Below are positions 1 through 8,658 of a DNA stretch of 17,642 nucleotides, one piece after another. Source of the DNA: Methylococcaceae bacterium NSM2-1 (GTDB lineage: Bacteria; Pseudomonadota; Gammaproteobacteria; Methylococcales; Methylomonadaceae). The position numbers and the translations under genes are program-made. The DNA lies in NCBI GenBank assembly GCA_002256705.1, contig NQJI01000102.1:1-17642 (forward strand), given 5' to 3'. Under the pieces are notes generated by a model that did not search any database, was not told the DNA's origin, and saw nothing but the letters and a program-made list of their open reading frames with translations. Each line of letters starts with the position of its first letter. Position 1 is the stretch's first letter.

Positions 1-810
1 AAATGGGATGTATTCAATAGAACCTTCTTTGTGCCAATCAATAACCGCTTTAGCGACGGTATTAAAAGTTTCCGCCTTTCCTGTTCCTACATTATAAATT
101 CCACGCTGCTCCGGGTGATCTAAAAACCATAAATTCACATCGACCACATCATCAACATATACAAAGTCGCGTTTTTGTTCGCCATTAGCCAAACCATCAC
201 AGCCCTCAAACAATTTCGCTTTTTTTTGCTCAATAACTTGTCGATTAAAATGGAACGCTGTACTGCTCATCGAACCTTTATGCTGCTCTCTTGGGCCGTA
301 GACATTAAAATAGCGAAACCCTACAATCGGACTCTTTGTTTCAGGCAATACACGCCGGACATATTGATCGAATTGAAACTTTGAATAAGCATACATATTG
401 ATAGGATGCTCACAACTGCGATCAACACGAAACCCATGCTCTCCATTTCCGTATACTGACGCGGATGAGGCATAGATAAAAGCAATATTCTTTGCAATGC
501 AACCATGCAACAGGCGTTTCGAATAATCATAATTATTCATCATGACATACTGCCCATCCCATTCCGTGGTTGCAGAACAAGCGCCCTGATGAAAAACTGC
601 CCGTACGCCATTTAAAAATGTCGGTGATTCAATCTGCTCGATAAACTCCGCTTTATCCAGGTAATCAGCAATATCAAGATCCGCCATATTGTGCATTTTT
701 CGACCATTTACCAGATGGTCGACCAGCAATATATTACTTTCGCCACGCTGATTTAATGCCCGAATCAGATTACTGCCTATAAAACCTGCGCCACCTGTAA
801 CAATAATCAT
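1..810 (-). CDS. hldD: ADP-L-glycero-D-manno-heptose 6-epimerase, 3' end cut by window edge
   Basis: This enzyme epimerises ADP-D-glycero-manno-heptose to the L,D form used for the LPS inner core, the last step of the GmhA-HldE-HldD route. My translation of the minus strand is open from ATG at 810 to the left edge, giving 270 residues without a stop; the family is about 310-330. It starts with a Rossmann NAD(P)-binding GGAGFIGSN (residues 6-14) and continues through [13 protein letters not shown], the catalytic Tyr/Lys motif [17 protein letters not shown], and [13 protein letters not shown], all typical of HldD. The start overlaps the hldE stop as ATGA (807-810), so translation is probably coupled. 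Nothing looks damaged in the visible part. The C-terminal 45 or so residues lie outside the window. Confidence 0.95.
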   Translation of the reverse strand, partial: MIIVTGGAGFIGSNLIRALNQRGESNILLVDHLVNGRKMHNMADLDIADYLDKAEFIEQIESPTFLNGVRAVFHQGACSATTEWDGQYVMMNNYDYSKRLLHGCIAKNIAFIYASSASVYGNGEHGFRVDRSCEHPINMYAYSKFQFDQYVRRVLPETKSPIVGFRYFNVYGPREQHKGSMSSTAFHFNRQVIEQKKAKLFEGCDGLANGEQKRDFVYVDDVVDVNLWFLDHPEQRGIYNVGTGKAETFNTVAKAVIDWHKEGSIEYIPF

Positions 811-2197
811 TCCGCCCCCCTCGCCTTGTTAATCATCGCTGTTGTCGATTGACCATCGACAAACTGTAATATCTTTACCTCACCACCCGCCTTAATGACG
901 CAGTCGCCGCCAGCGACTTGCTCGGGACTATAATCACCCCCTTTAACGATAACATCCGGCAACAACTTGCAATACAAGCGCTCAGGTGTTTCTTCTGCAA
1001 ATGCAACAACCCAATCCACACAAGCTAACGCGGCCAAAACCGTCATGCGCTCCTGTAAACGATTAATAGGCCGCGACTCGCCCTTAAGTTGCTTGACTGA
1101 CGCATCGGAATTAACTGCTACACACAAGCGGTCACCCAGCGCTTTTGCCTGCTCCAGGTATGTCACATGCCCTGCATGTAGCAAATCAAAACAACCATTG
1201 GTCATAATAATTTTTTCATCATGGGCTTTTGCACGAGCAAAAAGTTTAGCCAACTCATCTTCGGAAACAATGCCATATAAGGAATCTCTATCGCCGTGCA
1301 TTGCACGCGTCAATTCCTGCATAGATACCGTTGATGTTCCGAGTTTGCCAACAACAATACCGCCCGCCAAGTTAGCCAGATACATAGACTCAGATAAGGG
1401 CATGCCAAGCGAGACACCTAAAGCCATCACGGCTATAACCGTATCTCCGGCTCCAGTTACATCAAATACATCTTTGGCTTGCGCCGGCAATGAATGTACC
1501 TGATCATTCTGTATCAACGTCATGCCCGCTTCACCGCGAGTCAATAAAAGCGTTGGAATTTGATACTGAGCTAAAAGTTCTCGCCCCTTTTCGATCAATT
1601 GCTGTTCATTTTCACAAGAACCCACCACGGCTAGTAATTCAGCCAAGTTTGGCGTTATCAGATCGGCCTGGACATAACGCTGATAATCAACGCCTTTGCT
1701 GAATTAATATACGTTGATACATCCGCCAGAGTTCCCTTGCCATAATCCGAAAAAACAACAACATCATTTTCCGGCAAATGTCTAACCAAAGCCTCCTTTA
1801 AGGCATTTCGATCAAACTTTATGGGTGTATCTTCAAAATCCAGCCGAATCAATTGTTGATGCTGTGCCATGACACGTAATTTGCAGATGCTACGCAGCGA
1901 CTTCTCAACTACAAAATCACAAACCACTCCTTCATCTTCCAGTAATTGCTTTAGAATCTCGCTCTCGGCATCATCGCCAACAACACCCAGCAATATGACT
2001 TTGCCGCCTAATTTGGCGATATTAAGGGCGACATTGCCAGCACCGCCTATGCGGTCCTCAACAGACTTAACCTTAACTACTGGCACGGGTGCTTCAGGAG
2101 AAATACGTGAAGCCTGCCCGGACCAATAACGATCCAGCATAACATCACCGATTACAATGATGCGAGCAGATCCAAACTCAGGCGTTGTTACTAACAC
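807..2197 (-). pseudogene. hldE: Bifunctional heptose-7-phosphate kinase / heptose-1-phosphate adenylyltransferase, frameshifted
   Basis: Intact HldE phosphorylates D-glycero-manno-heptose 7-phosphate and then adenylylates heptose 1-phosphate. Here it is split into two frames. Frame one starts at GTG 2197 (a strong GAGGAGG lies 6 bases upstream), reads the PfkB-type kinase (GDVMLDRYW, SRISPEAPVPVV, GGAGNVALNIA) for 169 codons to ...INSAKA at about 1691, then runs into a stop at 1658. The second frame resumes at about 1688 with DYQRYVQADLITPNLAE and continues through the kinase signature VTGAGDTV and the adenylyltransferase (TNGCFDLLHAGHV, VNSDASVKQLKG, VKGGDY) to 807. Compared with the remembered E. 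coli protein, about 11 residues matching GVPVLIDPKGT are missing and 2 bases remain, so roughly 31 bases were lost. The two parts total 462 residues against a usual 475. The C-terminal domain might still be made from an internal start such as TTG 1646. A sequence or assembly error is possible. Confidence 0.88.
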
Positions 2198-2753
2198 TTA
2201 ATGCCTCCTCAATCGCGCCACACCACCAATGACCAATTAGAATATGCGCCTCCTGAATCCTTGCCGTTACCACCGAAGGAACGATAACTGAAACCGTAGC
2301 CTGCTTACTCAGCTCCCCACCCTCACAACCGGTTAATCCGATAACAATCATGCCTTTCGACTTTGCAGCTTCGACAGCTCTTAGTATATTTTTGCTTTTC
2401 CCTGATGTGGAAATAGCAATCAAACAATCCTTTTCATTGCCAAGAGCCTCAACCTGGCGTGAAAAAACCGTTTCAAAATCAAAATCATTGGCATGTGCTG
2501 TCAAAATAGAGCTGTCTGTAGTCAAGGCAATAGCCGCCATTGCCTGGCGTTTTTTTTCATAACGCACCACAAATTCTGCCGCGATATGTTGACAATCAGC
2601 AGCACTGCCACCATTGCCACATAACAATACCTTTCCACTCTGCTTTAAGGTATTTATCAGCAACTCTCCTGCAGCTTCAATCACCCCAGCGCAATCAGCC
2701 AATCGGGCTATCATGGACTGATGCTCCTCAAGTTCTGACATAAATGTCTTCAA
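2178..2753 (-). CDS. gmhA: Sedoheptulose-7-phosphate isomerase
   Basis: GmhA isomerises sedoheptulose 7-phosphate to D-glycero-manno-heptose 7-phosphate, the first committed step to ADP-heptose, in the cytoplasm. The 191-residue product is one SIS (sugar isomerase) domain with CGNGGSAADCQHIAAEF (residues 45-61, containing the probable metal-binding His and Glu), ISTSGKS for phosphate binding, and TARIQEAHILIGH near the C-terminus with the second metal-side His. Length matches the family. I favour the TTG start at 2753 because GAGGGGG stands 7 bases upstream; the ATG at 2741 has only a weak GAAG. The 3' end overlaps the hldE start by 20 bases, and msbA ends 36 bases upstream, so it sits inside the LPS operon. 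Confidence 0.93.
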   Translation of the reverse strand: MKTFMSELEEHQSMIARLADCAGVIEAAGELLINTLKQSGKVLLCGNGGSAADCQHIAAEFVVRYEKKRQAMAAIALTTDSSILTAHANDFDFETVFSRQVEALGNEKDCLIAISTSGKSKNILRAVEAAKSKGMIVIGLTGCEGGELSKQATVSVIVPSVVTARIQEAHILIGHWWCGAIEEALSVSNNA

Positions 2754-2789
2754 AATAACGCCCCCTCAACAATAAAGACTTTCACCGTG

Positions 2790-4544
2790 TTAATCATTTT
2801 TTTCAGGGCGCTCCTTAAACTGTATTTGATGCAAGCGAGCGTATGCTCCATTTTTTTCAATAAGCTCTTTATGAGAGCCCTTTTCTACAATGCGCCCATG
2901 ATCCATCACTAAAATCACGTCTGCATTTTCAATAGTCGATAAGCGATGAGCTATGACCAGAGTCGTCCGATTACGCATGACTTTTTGCAACGCCGCCTGA
3001 ATATACCGTTCCGATTCGGTATCCAATGCCGAGGTTGCTTCATCCAGTATCAGTATCGGCGCATCTTTCAATAATGCCCTGGCCAAAGCTAATCTTTGCC
3101 TTTGACCGCCCGATAACTTGACGCCATTTTCACCAATTTCCGTATCAAGACCCTGATCCAGTTTACTAATAAATTCCATTGCATAGGCATCGGTTGCAGC
3201 AGCAGTGATTTCGCTTCGAGTTGCTGTTGCCAATGCACCATAAGCGATATTATTCGCTATCGTATCATTGAATAAAGTGACTTGTTGATTAACCAATGCT
3301 ATCTGCTTTCTTAAATTTGCCAATTGATAGGCATTTATTTCCACGCCATCCAATAAAATTTCACCCGTGTCATGGGGATAAAATCTTGACACCAAATTAG
3401 CCAGGGTACTTTTACCACCACCTGACGCCCCAACCAGAGCAATCGTTTGTCCGGGTTCAATCTTAAAATCTATATTTTTTAGTGCTAACTGATTGGCACC
3501 CGGATATTGAAATGAAAGGTTTTTAAATTCCAGGGCTCCCTTACAATTATCAGTCTGATATGTGCCGTCATCTACCTCGCCTGGTTCATCCAGGACATCA
3601 AACAACGATTTGGCGGCCACAATACCTTTTTGAACATCCCCATTTGCATCACTTAACTGCCTGATAGGCCTGGGCAATAAAAAAGCTGCCGTCAAGTAAC
3701 CCACAAATTCACCAACACTGGATTGCTTCATAAAAAACAAAGCCATATACATTAAAAACGCCAATGCCATCGCTATGATAAGTTGCATTATCGGGTTATG
3801 TACCGCCGTTGTTGTTGCCAGTTTTAACGATTGACGCCGATTGTATAAACTACTTTCCAGAAACCGCTGACATTCATACGCTTCTCCTCCGTAGCTGCGC
3901 ACCACCCGATGCCCGGTCACCAATTCCGATGTTATATGCGTCATATCGCCTATCGAATTTTGTATATTCTTACTGATGGCTCGGAGGCGCTTACTGACAT
4001 AATTCACCAGCAAGACAATAATCGGGGCTATGCCAAGAAATACCAGTGATAACATCCAGTTTGAATAAAACAAATAAGCCAACAAGCCTACCGTAGTCAA
4101 TCCCTCGCGCAGAAATGTACGCAATGCATCCGTAGTTGCTTTGGTAACTTCACCAACATTATTAGTGATCCTTGAAATCATATAGCCACTATTGTTGGCA
4201 TCAAAATAAGCCGTCGGTAACCGTGTGTACTGATCAAAGATTTGACATCTCAATTTATGCACAACATTTACAGATACTTTTGCCAAAAAATAATTACCCA
4301 AATAAGCACCAATGCCACGCACCACCATTAAGCCACAAAAAAGTAGCGGCAAATAATACATTCCCTCTCGTGTTTCTGTTTGCAACGTGTCAATAATGTG
4401 CTTAATCATTATCGCAAACAATGACTCAGTACTTGAGTAGAGAAAGAAGCCTACAACACTAATAACAAACAGACCACGGTGAGGCCTTACATAGCTTAAT
4501 AATCGCTTATATACCTGAGTACTTGCTTGTGGTTTTTTTTTCAT
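2790..4544 (-). CDS. msbA: Lipid A export ABC transporter, ATP-binding/permease protein
   Basis: MsbA is a homodimeric half-transporter that flips core-lipid A across the inner membrane using ATP. The 584-residue length is exactly typical. The N-terminal half (about 1-320) is the type IV exporter membrane domain with six hydrophobic helices. The nucleotide-binding domain has Walker A GASGGGKST (372-380), signature LSGGQ (477-481), Walker B ILILDE (497-502) followed by ATSALD, and the switch histidine in IAHRLST. The ATG at 4544 has AGGAA six bases upstream. It lies 42 bases after a glycosyltransferase gene and 36 before gmhA, placing a flippase with the enzymes that make its substrate. It could be another lipid exporter of the same family, but the context favours MsbA. 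Confidence 0.93.
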   Translation of the reverse strand: MKKKPQASTQVYKRLLSYVRPHRGLFVISVVGFFLYSSTESLFAIMIKHIIDTLQTETREGMYYLPLLFCGLMVVRGIGAYLGNYFLAKVSVNVVHKLRCQIFDQYTRLPTAYFDANNSGYMISRITNNVGEVTKATTDALRTFLREGLTTVGLLAYLFYSNWMLSLVFLGIAPIIVLLVNYVSKRLRAISKNIQNSIGDMTHITSELVTGHRVVRSYGGEAYECQRFLESSLYNRRQSLKLATTTAVHNPIMQLIIAMALAFLMYMALFFMKQSSVGEFVGYLTAAFLLPRPIRQLSDANGDVQKGIVAAKSLFDVLDEPGEVDDGTYQTDNCKGALEFKNLSFQYPGANQLALKNIDFKIEPGQTIALVGASGGGKSTLANLVSRFYPHDTGEILLDGVEINAYQLANLRKQIALVNQQVTLFNDTIANNIAYGALATATRSEITAAATDAYAMEFISKLDQGLDTEIGENGVKLSGGQRQRLALARALLKDAPILILDEATSALDTESERYIQAALQKVMRNRTTLVIAHRLSTIENADVILVMDHGRIVEKGSHKELIEKNGAYARLHQIQFKERPEKND

Positions 4545-4586
4545 ATTTCCTGAAGATTCATTAAGCTGCGAAATTTATTCCGCTAA

Positions 4587-5420
4587 TTATTGTTTTAAAG
4601 TAGTCTCAAGATACTGAGAAACACCTTTTTCTGCGAGAATAAAATCCTGTTGATGCAAGCGCTCCAGTAATCGCCGATAGTTCCGGTCTTGCTTGCTTTT
4701 GTCATTATGAGGATGCCACAAATGTAGCACAACCGCAGCAAAGCGCCCCTCCTTACGCACAATCCCTGCATGTATTAAACGAATAACCAGATCAGAATCT
4801 TCAAAACCCCAGCCTTCAAACAACTCGTCAAAACCATTGACGCGAATAAAATCATTTTTCCATAGGCCCAGATTACAAGTCATGGCTTTTTCCCACTTAT
4901 TGGGTCGGGTATGCCTTAAAAAACCTAATGGTAAATAAAGAAACCCGGAAACCCTATTAATTTTTTTTTGTACCCAAAGGAAAAGAAAATAGTAAAAAGG
5001 TTTTGCATATAATGGAATCTGCTGTTCAATAACTTTCCGGGTAAACGCCTGGCTTAATAAAACCCGGTTTCCAGGAACAAAACAGCCCATCGCGGCAAGT
5101 TGACGATGCCGGGCAATAAAGTCAGGTAAAAGAACACAGTCGCCATCAATAAAGAGTAAATACGCTCCTTTGCTCTGTGCAACCGCCTTATTTCTAATGG
5201 TTCCCGCTCTAAAACCCTGATCGTCATGATGAATATAGCTAATAGAAACCGGGCTATTCGCACAATAGGCCTGAGTTAATTTAAGATTAGCCGGACTGGA
5301 TCCATCATCTGCGATAATAATTTCAAAATTTTTGTCCTGCTGGGCAAATAGACTTTCCAAACAAAGTCTTAATGCTGATGGCCAGTTATAGGTAGTTACA
5401 ATAACAGATATCAAGTTCAT
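4587..5420 (-). CDS. Family 2 glycosyltransferase, probable LPS core
   Basis: A GT-A fold nucleotide-sugar-dependent glycosyltransferase of 277 residues, cytoplasmic face of the inner membrane. It begins ISVIVTTYNWPSAL, has DDGSS (38-42), GFRAGTIRNKAV (69-80), the metal-binding DGD (92-94), and a C-terminal galactosyltransferase/chondroitin-synthase-like segment with TCNLGLWK and EGWGFEDSDL, where the acidic residues are the likely catalytic base. A hydrophobic, aromatic stretch near residues 142-148 (FYYFLFL) may associate with the membrane. The start overlaps the previous gene's stop as ATGA. The sugar and acceptor cannot be read from sequence; the neighbourhood suggests core oligosaccharide extension. 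Confidence 0.88.
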   Translation of the reverse strand: MNLISVIVTTYNWPSALRLCLESLFAQQDKNFEIIIADDGSSPANLKLTQAYCANSPVSISYIHHDDQGFRAGTIRNKAVAQSKGAYLLFIDGDCVLLPDFIARHRQLAAMGCFVPGNRVLLSQAFTRKVIEQQIPLYAKPFYYFLFLWVQKKINRVSGFLYLPLGFLRHTRPNKWEKAMTCNLGLWKNDFIRVNGFDELFEGWGFEDSDLVIRLIHAGIVRKEGRFAAVVLHLWHPHNDKSKQDRNYRRLLERLHQQDFILAEKGVSQYLETTLKQ

Positions 5421-6169
5421 TCTTGATGGCTTTGCCGGTTTTGCAATTCCAGCAATTTAACATATTTATAATAGGTTCCTTCGGCATTTGAAATTGACAT
5501 CATTAGGCCCTGCCGTCCATCCAAAAAAGCAGCTTTAAGCAAATAAGTTCGAATAAAAATCCACAATGCTTTGAATATAGCTTTGCTTATGGATGACTGC
5601 ACTCCTCTTTGCTGAAGCATTCCTGCGCCTAACGACGAATAGTCATTAACTTTGCGCAAGACCTCATCCAGACTTACAAAGGCATCATGTAGCAGCGGTG
5701 AAGTTAATTTACCAATTTCACCCTGCACAACAATACGCTCATGCACGACTGATTCAGTAAAATAGCCGGTATCACGACGAAATAACCTGAGCACATAATC
5801 AGGCCACCAACCGCCATGACGGATTTGCTTGCCGCAATAACTGGAAAGACGAGGGATGTCATAGCCATTAAACTGCTCTTGCTGGAGAGCTTTTTCTATT
5901 TCCGTTCTTAACTCTGTGGTTACAACTTCGTCGGCATCAATCGACAAAACCCAATCTCCCTGAGCTTTATCTAAAGCGCGTTGTTTTTGGATGCCAAAAC
6001 CCGGCCAGTTCGTAATAAATACACTATCAGTAAATTGTTTACATATTTCGACGGTATCATCTTCGCTACCTGAGTCGAGCACAATAATTTCATCTGCCCA
6101 TAATATGGATTGCAAACAAGGACCAATATGAGTGCCTTCATTTTTGGTAATGATAATTACACTAAGCAT
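5417..6169 (-). CDS. waaE: WaaE/KdtX-like LPS core glycosyltransferase
   Basis: A 250-residue family 2 glycosyltransferase matching the pattern of WaaE/KdtX/LgtF proteins that add glucose to heptose I of the inner core. It starts LSVIIITKNEGTHIGPCLQS, has WADEIIVLDSGSEDDTVEI, FGIQKQRALDKAQGDWVLSIDADE with the metal-binding DAD (78-80), and the family-typical GGWWPDYVLRLFRR and VHERI. The C-terminal region around 185-215 is amphipathic and may dock on the membrane. The ATG at 6169 overlaps the stop of the upstream ligase gene by 8 bases, and the stop overlaps the next glycosyltransferase start by 4, indicating coupled translation. The glucosyl specificity is family knowledge, not visible here; the symbol is by resemblance. 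Confidence 0.82.
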   Translation of the reverse strand: MLSVIIITKNEGTHIGPCLQSILWADEIIVLDSGSEDDTVEICKQFTDSVFITNWPGFGIQKQRALDKAQGDWVLSIDADEVVTTELRTEIEKALQQEQFNGYDIPRLSSYCGKQIRHGGWWPDYVLRLFRRDTGYFTESVVHERIVVQGEIGKLTSPLLHDAFVSLDEVLRKVNDYSSLGAGMLQQRGVQSSISKAIFKALWIFIRTYLLKAAFLDGRQGLMMSISNAEGTYYKYVKLLELQNRQSHQE

Positions 6170-7379
6170 GGTTTATTTCAGCTTTAACGCCGACTTCAAG
6201 TGAAGCAAAGCACAAAGCTATCATAGTAGTAAACCAATGCCCTTCTGCGTGATCCATAAGAGGGCAGTTGAATAAGCTGGTCACAATTAAAGAGAGCAAA
6301 ACGCCTTGGGCAAGCCATTTTTCTTTATTGGGCAATTTTTTCGCATAGTAATACTGACTCGCAAGAAACCCTAAATAGATTAACAATCCTAATAGACCTA
6401 ATTGAACACTTATCATTAAGAATTCATTGTGGGGGTTTTTTGCTATCAAGTGTTCGTTGCGAGTAATTCGTTGATATTCCTTTGCAAAACTACCTGTACC
6501 ATGACCCAATAAAGGCTTTTCGGCGATCAATCTTAATGAGTCTCTCCAGAAAGTAAATCTCGCTCCCATGGAAACTTCGGTCTTCTCCGGGTGTGATTGT
6601 AAATAAGCTTGAGTGCTGGCAATGCCTTCATTGATTCGTGTTGCCTTATCCGAAAAAGCAAGGAAAAGAGCCAACAAGATAGCCACAACTAGCACTGTGA
6701 ACAAAAGTACTTTCTTAGTGAAACGCTGCACTCCGAACAATAGAACTAATGAAACAGCGATTAATTGCCCCGTACGCCCTTCAACTATAAAAAAAAGGTT
6801 ATACACAGAGAATATGAACAGAACCCAATACAGTTTTGCATAACGCTTGCCGTCATAGGCTTTGTGAGCACAAAAGAAGGCAAAAAAGGAGATAAAAATG
6901 CTGTGCGTAATGCGACTCTTGAAAGCGGGATCGCCATGCTTGTTAAGATCAAGAAAGCCGATATCCATTAAGTAGGAAATCAGCAGTATAAGCACAGATG
7001 CGATAACAAAGGCTTTCCATACCCAACAGCGATAGCGCTCTGTAGTTAAAAATGGAATTAAAACCGGAATGAATAATAACTCCCTATATTTCATTAGCAT
7101 AGAGAAGGCTTCGCCATATGTTGCACTGCTATAACATAACCCAAAGATAAAACACAAAAACAAAAGCAAAGACCAGGCAGTAACAGGGTTTTTCTTTAAT
7201 GTGCCAGGTAGCACCATAAATTGGGCAGAAAGCAACCAGAACAAGCCCAGCAAGCCTGATAGAATTATCGCTAAACTTGTTGACAAATAGATTGAAACTA
7301 CAAATAAAACAGTAATAAAACTTCCATATTCAAGTATGCGCGACTGTACTCGTTGAGCCAATGTCATATTAAAATTCAT
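6162..7379 (-). CDS. O-antigen ligase family protein (WaaL-like)
   Basis: A 405-residue polytopic inner-membrane protein with 10 or more hydrophobic segments and the Wzy/WaaL-family central region: GRTGQLIAV (about residue 200), a periplasmic loop with a conserved-type ARFTFWRDSLRLIAEKPLLGHGTGSF, and KNPHNEFLMISVQLGLLGLLIYLG, where the His of NPHNEFL is typical of the ligase domain. WaaL transfers undecaprenyl-linked glycan onto lipid A-core in the periplasm; in organisms without O antigen the same family may add single sugars. No O-antigen polymerase genes are visible here, so the donor is unknown. The ATG at 7379 has only a weak purine-rich leader; a second ATG is four codons in. It appears to head the intact part of the LPS operon. 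Confidence 0.85.
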   Translation of the reverse strand: MNFNMTLAQRVQSRILEYGSFITVLFVVSIYLSTSLAIILSGLLGLFWLLSAQFMVLPGTLKKNPVTAWSLLLFLCFIFGLCYSSATYGEAFSMLMKYRELLFIPVLIPFLTTERYRCWVWKAFVIASVLILLISYLMDIGFLDLNKHGDPAFKSRITHSIFISFFAFFCAHKAYDGKRYAKLYWVLFIFSVYNLFFIVEGRTGQLIAVSLVLLFGVQRFTKKVLLFTVLVVAILLALFLAFSDKATRINEGIASTQAYLQSHPEKTEVSMGARFTFWRDSLRLIAEKPLLGHGTGSFAKEYQRITRNEHLIAKNPHNEFLMISVQLGLLGLLIYLGFLASQYYYAKKLPNKEKWLAQGVLLSLIVTSLFNCPLMDHAEGHWFTTMIALCFASLEVGVKAEINHA

Positions 7380-7548
7380 GTCTCGAAAATTATAAAGTTA
7401 ATTTTTAGTGGCATTTTAACGCTATTCTGAAATCCCTGCCGTCCCAATTGGCTATTAAATCCCTTGAGCAATAGCTTGGCTGGAGCGAGAATGCAAAAAA
7501 TCGATTTGTTTTCACCGGATTTCTTATGAACCTAGAAAAATCATTTGA
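7380..7548. other. Spacer upstream of ligase gene, no gene seen
   Basis: A 169-base A+T-rich spacer. On the minus strand a TATAAT lies at 7389-7394, only 9 bases before the ligase ATG, with no recognisable -35 partner. I see no terminator or RNA gene. It is the best place to look for the promoter of the LPS operon now that the upstream heptosyltransferase gene is broken. Confidence 0.4.
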
Positions 7549-7645
7549 TCCACGAAAAACACAAAAAGCACGAAAAAATTCAAAGAGATACCAAATTGTA
7601 TATCGTCACCCAAAGGGTGAATAGCTGCGAGCCCTCTAAATGACA
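7549..7645. repeat. Degenerate, one-ended copy of the MITE-like repeat seen at 13587-13741
   Basis: Starts with TCCACGAAAAACAC and shares an ordered series of blocks with the complete copy at 13587-13741: cacgaaaa near the end, then CAAATTGT, ACCCAA-G-GTGA, and TGC-GCCCTC-AAT. The right-hand terminal inverted repeat (cgtggac) is not found. Inside is a perfect short hairpin, TCACCC-aaa-GGGTGA, at 7606-7620. The alignment was done by eye and is gapped. No open reading frame of its own. Confidence 0.6.
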
Positions 7646-7707
7646 GGGAACACCATCCGCGTTTCCTTGACACAGCTGGAGATTATTTAATTGCTGGCGT
7701 CCTGCCT
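7646..7707. other. Spacer between repeat and heptosyltransferase remnant
   Basis: No gene is seen. GGCGTCCTG at 7696-7704 is the inverted complement of CAGGACGCC at 7748-7756 (43 bases between), so this segment may be one arm of a further short inverted repeat that replaced heptosyltransferase sequence. Confidence 0.35.
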
Positions 7708-7974
7708 TTAATGGAAGGGAATTTTGAACGAAAAAAAAACAGTAGACCAGGACGCCCATTTGACTGGAGTGATTTCCGTATCAAAACGAAACATTATAGT
7801 TTTGCAAGGGTAATAATATCCATGACCAATTGTTTGTCTGTTTAACTGGGAGTCCGGGTAAGCTTGTTTTAACCAATGTAATAAAGGTATAGTTAGCAGC
7901 ATATCACCCGGGTGACGCATGGCAATGACTAAAATCCTGGCTGGATTTGGCTGTAAGGATTTGTAGTTAGCCAT
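7708..7974 (-). pseudogene. Truncated glycosyltransferase family 9 (heptosyltransferase) start
   Basis: The first 44 residues, from ATG 7974, read NPARILVIAMRHPGDMLLTIPLLHWLKQAYPDSQL, the N-terminal Rossmann start of ADP-heptose:LPS heptosyltransferases, where the Gly-Asp after the His-Pro lies in the active site. After PDSQL (about 7843) the remaining 44 residues lose family resemblance and the frame ends at 7708; intact enzymes are about 340-370 residues. The stretch PVKWASW near 7760 faintly recalls the FGP..WGPW region close to the C-terminus, so a large internal deletion is conceivable, but I cannot show it. It is next to the LPS operon on the same strand and was probably its first gene. 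Not expected to be functional. Confidence 0.75.
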
Positions 7975-8092
7975 TCACAGGGTTTGGACTTTAGGCTTCA
8001 AGCATAGGATGATTTGAAAACGGCTTACCTATGCGAGTGGCACTTCGCAACAGAGATGCCGGGTTACGCTAAACGCTAACCCGACCTGGAAT
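7975..8092. repeat. Spacer with REP-like hairpin
   Basis: Holds CGGGTTA (8060-8066) and TAACCCG (8077-8083), a perfect 7-base stem around CGCTAAACGC. The pattern of a GGGTTA-CGC-TAACCC palindrome within a short spacer resembles REP-type repeats common in many bacterial chromosomes. No T tract follows on either strand, so a terminator role is not supported. It lies just downstream of the superoxide reductase-like gene on the minus strand. Confidence 0.6.
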
Positions 8093-8521
8093 TTACACTT
8101 CAGCCGCGTTTAACCAAAGATCATGTTTGTTACACATGCTCAACACGTAAATCGGCCCGCTGTAGTCCTGTAGCGTAAAAGTTGATATTGCCGCCTTGTC
8201 TTTGGCAGGATCAAACATATGTTCGTCTAAAAATTTATGGTTACTATCCAATAACACATGTTTAACAATATAGTGTTCGTAACCTTTCATTTCATGAGCT
8301 GTTACAACTTTTAAGGTTATTTTTCTGCCCGCCTTTTCTATTTCAATGCTGGGTAAATGGGTTTCAACCTTCCCGCTCCAGCGGCCCGGATCTTCCTTTG
8401 TATAATAAATATCGCTTGCTCCCTTTACCTGTTTTTCACTATCAGCCAAGACAATTGCCGGTGCAACAATGCCTGCGCCAATACTGGCCACACTTAAGCG
8501 AATAAAATTACGACGTTCCAT
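8093..8521 (-). CDS. Tat-exported superoxide reductase-like (desulfoferrodoxin family) protein
   Basis: A 142-residue protein with a Tat-type signal, ERRNFIRLS then a hydrophobic stretch to IVLA-DS, predicted cleavage after residue 26, so it probably folds with its metal in the cytoplasm and is exported to the periplasm. The mature part carries the iron ligands of the superoxide reductase (neelaredoxin/desulfoferrodoxin C-terminal) domain: E53-T-H55-L-P, H76, H83-Y-I, and C130-N-K-H133-D-L-W. In the family these form the Fe(His)4Cys centre that reduces superoxide. Two departures: the Lys of the usual E-K-H-x-P is Thr, and the H76-H83 spacing is one residue longer than usual. No N-terminal desulforedoxin domain is present. 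ATG 8521 has GAGGAAA upstream. Activity as a reductase is inferred; a redox or metal-binding role is an alternative. Confidence 0.78.
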   Translation of the reverse strand: MERRNFIRLSVASIGAGIVAPAIVLADSEKQVKGASDIYYTKEDPGRWSGKVETHLPSIEIEKAGRKITLKVVTAHEMKGYEHYIVKHVLLDSNHKFLDEHMFDPAKDKAAISTFTLQDYSGPIYVLSMCNKHDLWLNAAEV

Positions 8522-8563
8522 ACCATTTCCTCTTTGTCAATTGCTGATTGCATCTCGATTTAT

Positions 8564-8580
8564 GGCAGAGGCACTCTGCC
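8564..8580. promoter_or_regulatory. Perfect stem-loop upstream of the superoxide reductase-like gene
   Basis: GGCAGAG-gca-CTCTGCC forms a 7-base perfect stem with a 3-base loop, 43 bases upstream of the ATG at 8521, within the 137-base gap between two minus-strand genes. There is no T tract. It could be an operator or an mRNA leader hairpin; function is unknown. Confidence 0.45.
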
Positions 8581-8658
8581 CAGTATTTGTATTTGGCTTA
8601 GTCGACTATGGATTTACGCTATATCATCCGTCCTAACTATGCGATTTGAAAAAACCCG

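Noticed and set aside
967..1503. 178-codon plus-strand open frame
   Set aside because: Lies entirely antisense to hldE, which has strong family motifs; the product resembles nothing and is low-complexity Ser/Thr/Ala.
7389..7394. TATAAT as promoter of the ligase gene
   Set aside because: It is only 9 bases from the start codon and has no -35 partner, so it cannot serve a normal leadered mRNA.
8060..8083. Intrinsic terminator for the superoxide reductase-like gene
   Set aside because: Stem is perfect but no T run follows; it fits a REP-type repeat better.
8093..8521. SoxY-like sulfur carrier, suggested by the similar Tat start
   Set aside because: SoxY ends in GGCGG, which is absent; the superoxide reductase ligands explain the conserved His and Cys.
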